From the NCBI GenBank assembly GCA_029465975.1, contig CM055760.1, forward strand, positions 5,485,507 through 5,549,506: a DNA stretch of 64,000 nucleotides, read 5' to 3'. This document shows, in pieces, positions 56,143-64,000 of the stretch (position 1 is the first letter of the stretch; every line of letters begins with the position of its first letter). The notes beneath the pieces were generated by a model. That model searched no databases. It saw nothing but the letters and a program-made list of their open reading frames with translations, and was not told the DNA's origin. The position numbers and the translations under genes were made by a program. This DNA is from Dallia pectoralis. Lineage: Eukaryota; Chordata; Actinopteri; Esociformes; Umbridae.

Positions 56143-58257
56143 GCGAGCAGAGAAAAGTTGAGAATAACATGGCTTAGTTATAACTCTGATAAACTGTTAC
56201 CTTTTCCCCTATATGAGCTATTTCGGTATTTATTCCTATGTCTACCTATTGTCAACAGCTTACCACATTTTATTTAACAGTTTTGTCACTTTAACAACTA
56301 AAAAAAACACGGAGTTCAAGCAGACACATTATCTAAACAAATTGAAAGAAGACAGAACTGTGAGATGAATCTATTTGGCAGTTTGTCAAATCTAAAGTTT
56401 AAATAAACACAACTGCGATGCACTGAATAATTAACATTTTTATTTGTAGGCGGCAAAGCCTGGTGTCTTTAGAAACACTGTAGTTGTGTTGACTAACTCC
56501 CCACAGAGTGATAATACATCATAAACGCTCCAACTGCTAGGCCTATGAAGTGCACACTTCTTTAACCAGGGCCTAGAGGGCCTTAGCAAAAAAAGTAGTG
56601 TACCTCGACCGGGAATAGGGTGCCATTTTGAACAAATGCTGTAAGGACAGCTGCTAACACATGCTGCTCCTCTTCACTCCTTTCCACCCCCCTTCCAGCC
56701 TCCACGCAGCATAAGTGAGTATTTACACAAGCCTTAGGGGCCTTCCTATGTTCCGTCACACGCGTGAATACCAGAAGGCACCAAATGGACGTGCCAATGA
56801 AGACATGACAGCCAGGCTGGACTGCAGAGGTGAAGAGAAGGGCTAGAGCCGCAAAACTTGTGAAAACCGACCAGGGTTGTACAGAGTATCCTGTGACCGT
56901 CCACCTCATAAAACTAACACCACAACTGTCTGCGTCATATACTTTCAGCTGTGCAAAGCGAATGATAGCTCTTCTTTTTGACAACATCGTTTGATAATTG
57001 TTGGAGGTTTATAAAAGGACTGATGCGACCAGGGAGAATAATTGTGATCTCATTATCAAGGAACATAATGACGATTTAAACTCAAAGTTTACGACGGAAA
57101 CATTTTCCTCATTATATATTGGTGTTATATTATTTTACTCGTGTATGCAGGTATGTGTCTGCCTTTAAGCCATTCGAGATTTGTTGACCAGCTCACAAAT
57201 TCAGAATTTCAATAAATTACATTTCATAGCTTTCATAAGGGGACAGAGCTTTTTTTGTCTAGTGTTTGTGATAAACAGGTGCGACCTCATTGACTTTGAC
57301 ATTGCTGATGACTGGCAGAATGTGGAAGGAACCGCAAACAAACCTAAAACTTGAACTTTAGCTGCGCTCTTTTAAAAACAAACGAACCAGGCTGCTATCT
57401 GATCCATGCACCTGCTGAAGTAAAACATGTTAATGGTGTTATTGGATTGCATTGATGTTTTTACAGACATGTCATTTTTACCATTTTTATGTCAAGGTTT
57501 TATATTTCTTATAAGCGGTCTCTTTTCGATAGGTATATATACGCTGTGATTTCAGTAAAGTCCATAACTTTTTCAGATTTTAAAAATGTGTATCTGTCAT
57601 ATTGTAGCTTTAGTAAAGCTTGTAGTCTTCCGACTCTTATTTAAACAATTATGGTATGTAAAAAATGATGTGCTCAAGTTAATATTCTCTTGGAAATACT
57701 CTGGTTGTGATGATCTGCCATGTATACTATTACACTACCCAATTATACAATATATGTGCAATTTGTTACAATATATATCTACATCAAGCCATCATTGATT
57801 TAGATTAAAAAGTCAATTTGTAGACTGTAGCGATTACAGCCTATATTCAGCAAATATTAATAATGTAGAATATGAGCATTCATTAAGGGTAATAATTATA
57901 TGAATAAAGTTTTCTCACAACTGGTTTAATAGGAACCATTGGGGGAACGACAGCATGTGTGATTTTATTCAATCTCAGGCAATGTGTAGTGCTTACACTG
58001 ACCATCTGGCAGGTGGTGGCGCTGTCATAAAAACATTCACTTGTGATGTATAGAAGAGGTCGAAATTCTGTATTTTACTACCTGTAAATGGCTAAAAAGC
58101 TTGTTAGCTACCATTTTGTAGTTGAGTTAAGACTTGTATCTTAGGTAGGCTGTAAAGATCTCGAAGTTAGCTTCTCCTTAGAATTGAAAAGGGTTGCATA
58201 TTAAATACATTTTACTATATGATCAATTGTATTCATATAAAATTGAATATAATTGAC

Positions 58258-58523
58258 TGTTATGAATGGGGAGGCGGACACAACGGCAGGGCGAACAAAG
58301 AATTACAAAAAATGTAACTGAAAAAAATCACTAAACAAGACAAGACATACGCAAACGTAACGTTGGTAAAAAACAAAAAAAAAGACAGACAACACACACT
58401 GGGAAAGGAGGAACTTAAATAGGAGGGTGATTTAGGAAAACAGGTGAGAGCAATAAAACAATGAAACAAGTGTCCGTGCGCCAAACGGGGGAGACTGCCA
58501 TCCTGCCGTGCCAAAGCGTGACA
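58258..58523 (-). mobile_element. Candidate solo LTR
   Basis: The 266-bp segment begins TGTTATG and ends CGTGACA on the plus strand, so its termini are inverted TGT...ACA. It is flanked by TTGAC and TTAAC, an imperfect 5-bp target duplication. No internal retroelement sequence lies nearby, as expected for a solo LTR left by recombination. Family and polarity are uncertain; the minus orientation places a TATTTAAG before a T-rich stretch. Confidence 0.4.
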
Positions 58524-61431
58524 TTAACACTATTCATGTTTTGATCGACGACTAAAAAAACCTCGCTAAATAAGTCCACCCAAATAATTACGTTTCATTA
58601 CCATTACGTTTGTTATTCGCTACATTTCTCCAACATGCTAATATTAAAAAGCTAAATATTATACATTAGCATTAATAGCTTACCTGCATGCATTTCCTAT
58701 TACTGTACATAAACATTAAATGTTCCATCTCTTTTTAGTCTGTTTATTTTGTGAGACATCAACGTTGTAATATGGCTTGCGGAAAAAAATTCCCCTAACA
58801 TTGGAATCGCCCATAAACAAAGTCAATGCCAGTGAATAATAAGGTGGTCAAACCTGGAGCCACTGTGTCTGACTAAATCATTTACTACGCAAGAAACAGG
58901 AAAAATGCATCCATTACTCCTGGCCATAAATCACAGAGGCAATGTCAGGAATGGCAACCATTGAATGAGGACCTGAAAAAAAAGAAAAAAATGCATGTGT
59001 AGTTATCTGTGTTTCCTCTGTGCCCTTCAGCCATCGTCATCTTCCTCGCTGCCCCCATGCCCTCCGCGGGACCCCGCCCTTCCATCCAGACCAAAGGCCT
59101 GTGATAGTCCGTCCCCTCTGACCCCGGGTGTCAAATCTCTCCGCTCTGATCGCATGGATCTGACAGCTGCCTGGAGACCTGAAGACCCCATACCCCAATT
59201 AGAGAGATTACAAAGGAATCAAGCTGGGCCCAGGCAGTGCAGAAGGAGATATCCAACCCCAGATCGCTCATCTCTCTCCTGTCTCACAGCCCTCTCTCTT
59301 TCTCCTTCCCCCTACTCTCTCTCTCTCTCTCCCCATCTGTCTCTTTCTCCCTCTATCTATCTCCCCTTATCTGTGACAAATCGCCCCCATATCACTCCAG
59401 CTGGCAACAGGGCCCCGCTGAAGAGTCAGCTTACAGCCACATCAAAGCCGAGGTCGTCTAAAAAACACGACATCCTCCAACTGGCGAATCGCTCAGGGGA
59501 GTCAGTGGCACCTTCCAAGTGGGTGACATCACATCCTGTCAGCCTTGAGCGTACACTGGTACGGTAAAATAAAGTTTTCACGCTCGCATTATGATTCGAG
59601 AGAGCGATTTTATTCATACTATCGCTCTTGCTGCAGTTTGTACGTTTGACGACGTGAGTCGTCAACGGTAAGGTTTCAATAAGATTCTTTTTTTGGGGGA
59701 TTTTTTCGACAAAATCAATAGTCACCACGACGTGGGTATTCTTTCCGAAACGATCATTCTCGCCTCCATGGCTCCGTACCCTCGTAAACGTCTGGTGGTC
59801 TTCCCGTTCCTAGCAAAAGTTTTGGCATCGCTCCATCCTGGTGATCCAGTCATAGTGTTCCAACATGCCGGGAGGCCCACCGCTATACTCTGCTGTTTAA
59901 TATGAGACGCTCTGTCTCTGTCCAAAACGGACGAACGGATTCAAACCGATATGCTTCCATTTACACCTAGACGGCAACACCTACACAAGTATTCACACGT
60001 GTACACATTAACGCGCACACATATTCGGTCGTACACTATGTTTATGCGCATTTCCACACTCACACGTTGTTACGCACATATACACTACACACAAATGTTT
60101 ATATAGTAATTTATGTTTCTAAGTGTTGTGTTTCTATTACCTCAGTAACAAACCTTCTCTCCTACGTACAAGGCCTCCGAAACAAACGTGGACCACTATA
60201 TAAGGTAATGGCACGTGTGCCGTTTCGGTCCGTGAATGCGATTTGCAATGGTTCCCTCCCACAAATGTTATACGTTACGGAAATATGACGTTTGCATTCA
60301 CTGACAATACTTCTCAAACCTCAGTAATATTTCAGTACTTTAGGAAGTGGTTCAGTGTCAGTAAGTCAGTGTTCCTGCCTGAGATTCACTTTGAGATGTT
60401 ACCCAGATCACAGCAGATATCCCATCAGGGCTGTACTGAGGTCAGTCATGGACAAGGCCCGGGTTCACTTAAACTTGTGTGTATATGTGTGATAGAGCAG
60501 CTGTCCCGCCCAAGCCCCTCCCCCGCCCACGCCCCTCCCCCGCACACGCCCCTCCCCCTCGTTACAGACCCTTCAACTAGCAACTCCAATACTTTACAGT
60601 CTGAAATGTAATTCAATGACATTTACTCTTACTTCATTTTATAACACAAAAACTTATATGGAGCATATTGTGTGTTTGAGGTCACACATTAAGGCTTCAC
60701 TAATTCAACTATTTAAAAGTTTGCAGCCAAAAGTTCTGTGTCCTCGATCTTTACACCTCACTTTTTCTCTGTAGGAACTAGAAACAGTGAGGATAATCTT
60801 TGCTGACATAACTCGGTACAGGTTTCTCATTCATCTGCTATAAGCTAACCGTATTTTTTACACCAAGGTTTTTTCCTTCGGGCTAGTTCAGCGTCCTGTA
60901 CATGCGGTTGCTCGTGGCAACTCGTATATAATAACGATTCCAGAATTGGAATGTGGTTCTCAAGAATAGACACAGAAATCCTCATGCAGAGACAGACGTG
61001 CTCTTCACTGTGTCTCCACTGCTGTCAGAAGTCATTACATACAAGCCACGGTGCCAGAATCGCTCACTGGGCTCGGAAATGAAAAGCTCCCAACCCTGGA
61101 GAGAAGGTTGGGGTGTGTGAAGGGAAAAAACCCGGGACGATATTTAAAAGTTGCCAAATGTTTTTCTTCCCTGATTTTAGTCGACGGCGGCGACAAAATA
61201 TGTCTGGCTGTTTTCACGTTCCAAAAACAGAAATATAGTGTAATGTTAGTTTAACAAAAACACAACAAAGAGGCACTATAATATAAAGAATTAATCAACT
61301 GCTTCTGTGGATTTGATTGAACCTTAGCTTTAGAGAGAACAGAGAGATGGGCCTTAAAACAAATAGAGGTATAGAATGGAAAAATATTAAACGAGTGAGT
61401 TATATGGGCTCCTACGTGACACAGAACAGAC

Positions 61432-61540
<109 letters not shown>

Positions 61541-62444
61541 CACATACTCTGTTTCCCTCCCGGATTCCTTCGGCAACATGCCCACGCTCCGGGCTCTTAT
61601 CGCTGAGCTCGGGAGATTGTTCCGGGCCGGAACCACATGTTCCCAGACTGAGTGGTTACCTCAGGGTAGCGAAGAGAGGAAACGCCGGTCTGGAGGGAGA
61701 GACAGACGGAGAGCGGGAAAGGAGAGAGAGAGATTAAGGAGACAAAAAGAGAGACGGAGAGAGTGGAGAGAGAGAGAGAGAGAGAGGAACCAAACGAGCT
61801 ACTAGATGCAGTTCACACAGCGGTCAGAACCAACCACAGTATATATCCAGGAGCGTCAACATGTAGATCCACCACAGCTTTTACAGAGACTTGCCACGGT
61901 GGAAATCCTAACCAGCCATGGCTGTAACCAAACCACGGGGGTCTGTAACATAACCACCTGGTTCTGCATAGAGTATCCAGGGACTAGCAGGCTAAATGTA
62001 TTCCGTTCTACTATGAAGCACTCAGTTCCGACACTCTGAGGTCAAATATTATAAACCTCTTCAGCCTGACTACTCGTTCGTTTTCAAGCCCACTCGTGTT
62101 CCTGTAAACAACATGTCCGTGGGCCGAGGTTTCTTCTCCTCCTAAGGAGTGAACCAGGAGGGCTTAGCGCACAGATGTATGTCCCCTCCGGGGAGAGAGG
62201 CACTGGCGGGGGAGATGGAAGGGCTTTGGAAAAACAATAACTATGAAAATCAGCACATTATCATTCTGGAAGGACCCTGCGCGGCAGGAAATCAGAGGGG
62301 CTGTGGAACAGGTTGGAAAAAGAGAGAGGGGAAACGGAGCTCAAGAGCCAGAGTTAAAGAGCCAGGAATCCCTGCTTTAGTCATTATCCAGCCTCAACAG
62401 GGAGAGACATGCTAGACGAGGGAGGTGGGTGAGGGGGAGGGAGA

Positions 62445-64000
62445 GTGAGGTGGAGGTTAGAGTGAGAAGGAGGTTAGAGTGAGGAGGAGGTTAGAGTGAG
62501 GAGGAGGTTAGAGTGAGGTTAGAGTGAGGAGGAGGTTAGAGTGAAGTTAGAATGAAGAGGAGGTTAGAGTGAAGAGGAGGTTAGAGTGAAGAGGAGGTTA
62601 GAGTGAGGAGGAGGTTAGAGTGAGGAGGAGGTTAGAGTGAGGAGGAGGTTAGAGTGAGGAGGAGGAGGTTAGAGTGAGGTTAGAGTGAGGAGGAGGTTAG
62701 AGTGAAGTTAGAATGAAGAGGAGGTTAGAGTGAAGAGGAGGTTAGAATGAAGAGGAGGTTAGAGTGAAGAGGAGGTTAGAGTGAGGAGGAGGTTAGAGTG
62801 AGGAGGAGGTTAGAGTGAGGTTAGAGTGAGGTGGAGGTTAGAGTGAGGAGGAGGTTAGAATGAAGAGGAGGTTAGAGTGAAGAGGAGGTTAGAGTGAGGA
62901 GGAGGTTAGAGTGAGGAGGAGGTTAGAGTGAGGTTAGAGTGAGGTGGAGGTTAGAGTGAGAAGGAGGTTAGAGTGAGGAGGAGGTTAGAGTGAGGAGGAG
63001 GTTAGAGTGAGGAGGAGGTTAGAGTGAGGAGGAGGTTAGAGTGAGGTTAGAGTGAGGAGGAGGTTAGAGTGAGGAGGAGGTTAGAGTGAGAAGGAGGTTA
63101 GAGTGAGAAGGAGGTTAGAGTGAGAAGGAGGTTAGAGTGAGGAGGAGGTTAGAGTGAAGAGGAGGTTAGAGTGAGGGAGGGAGAAGTTAGAATGAAGAGG
63201 AGGTTAGAGTGAAGAGGAGGTTAGAGTGAAGAGGAGGTTAGAGTGAGGAGGAGGTTAGAGTGAGGAGGAGGTTAGAGTGAGGAGGAGGTTAGAGTGAGGA
63301 GGAGGTTAGTGAGGTTAGAGGAGGAGGAGGTTAGAGTGAGGAGGAGGTTAGAGTGAGAAGGAGGTTAGAGTGAGAAGGAGGTTAGAGTGAGAAGGAGGTT
63401 AGAGTGAGGAGGAGGTTAGAGTGAAGAGGAGGTTAGAGTGAGGAGGAGGTTAGAGTGAAGTTAGAATGAAGAGGAGGTTAGAGTGAAGAGGAGGTTAGAG
63501 TGAAGAGGAGGTTAGAGTGAGGAGGAGGTTAGAGTGAGGAGGAGGTTAGAGTGAGGAGGAGGTTAGAGTGAGGTTAGAGTGAGGAGGAGGTTAGAGTGAG
63601 GAGGAGGTTAGAGTGAGAAGGAGGTTAGAGTGAGAAGGAGGTTAGAGTGAGAAGGAGGTTAGAGTGAGGAGGAGGTTAGAGTGAAGAGGAGGTTAGAGTG
63701 AGGAGGAGGTTAGAGTGAAGAGGAGGTTAGAGTGAAGTTAGAATGAAGAGGAGGTTAGAGTGAAGAGGAGGTTAGAGTGAAGAGGAGGTTAGAGTGAGGA
63801 GGAGGTTAGAGTGAGGTTAGAGTGAGGTTAGAGTGAGGAGGAGGTTAGAGTGAGGAGGAGGTTAGCGTGAGGAGGAGGTTAGAGTGAGGAGGAGGTTAGA
63901 GTGAGGAGGAGGTTAGAGTGAGAAGGAGGTTAGAGTGAGGAGGAGGTTAGAGTGAGGAGGAGGTTAGAGTGAGGAGGAGGTTAGAGTGAGAAGGAGGTTA
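62445..64000. repeat. 17-bp C-free minisatellite, about 90 copies, running off the window
   Basis: The unit is GAGGAGGTTAGAGTGAG with variants GTGAAGAGGAG, GTGAGAAGGAG and GAATGAAGAGGAG, plus shortened 11-bp units (GGTTAGAGTGA). The plus strand holds a single C that I can see (about 63866) in 1.55 kb, so the two strands are extremely asymmetric. Blocks of shared variants recur (for example a three-unit GTGAGAAGG run near 63090, 63360 and 63620), suggesting block duplication. The true length is unknown. Confidence 0.95.

Noticed and set aside
58995..59567. 190-codon plus-strand frame
   Set aside because: Pro/Ser-rich sequence arising from CT-rich simple repeats; no domain or splice support.
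62445..64000. Telomere-like repeat
   Set aside because: Units contain GGTTAGAG, not TTAGGG, and the 17-bp period is that of a minisatellite.

Overview
The window is teleost fish nuclear DNA. Genes are split by GT-AG introns, introns and spacers are AT-rich, dispersed repeats are of the fish tRNA-SINE, LINE and Tc1 kinds, and there are several very long minisatellites. One SINE (about 22938-23200) resembles a family I associate with salmonids and pikes, so a protacanthopterygian (pike- or salmon-like) source is my best guess. That is inference, not proof.

Four protein-coding genes can be supported. (1) bdp1, minus strand, 22 coding exons between 15987 and 2318: the B'' subunit of TFIIIB (RNA polymerase III initiation). 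The exon chain gives exactly 2,078 codons including stop, with every junction in phase. (2) dab2, minus strand, 13 coding exons between 24738 and 18984 plus upstream 5'UTR exons: an endocytic PTB adaptor of 801 aa. (3) c9, plus strand, 12 exons between 40102 and 45903: terminal complement component C9, 605 aa, with the teleost layout of two TSP1 domains. (4) gas1, minus strand, single exon 55547-54756: a GPI-anchored GAS1-type Hedgehog co-receptor. dab2 next to c9 is a conserved vertebrate neighbourhood. I see no tRNA, rRNA, CRISPR or other prokaryotic-type feature.

Layout: 1-1195 spacer; 1195-16750 bdp1 and its promoter; 16770-18465 spacer with a LINE fragment; 18465-29500 dab2 (intron 1 about 4.5 kb); 29500-33170 spacer with three tandem NRF1-type palindromes; 33175-37698 a 13-bp minisatellite of about 350 copies; 37700-40100 spacer and c9 promoter; 40102-46200 c9; 46250-53560 gene-poor spacer with possible cis-regulatory elements; 53560-56100 gas1; 56150-62440 spacer with a possible solo LTR and microsatellites; 62445-64000 a nearly C-free 17-bp minisatellite running off the window.

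The genes do not form one pathway: bdp1 is housekeeping Pol III machinery, dab2 is trafficking and signalling, c9 is liver-type innate immunity, and gas1 is developmental signalling. The most unusual structures are an inverted partial copy of c9 exon 2 just upstream of that exon, next to the end of a LINE fragment; a 24-bp CpG-rich minisatellite filling one bdp1 intron beside a coding exon that carries its own 9-residue repeats; and the higher-order structure of the 13-bp array.
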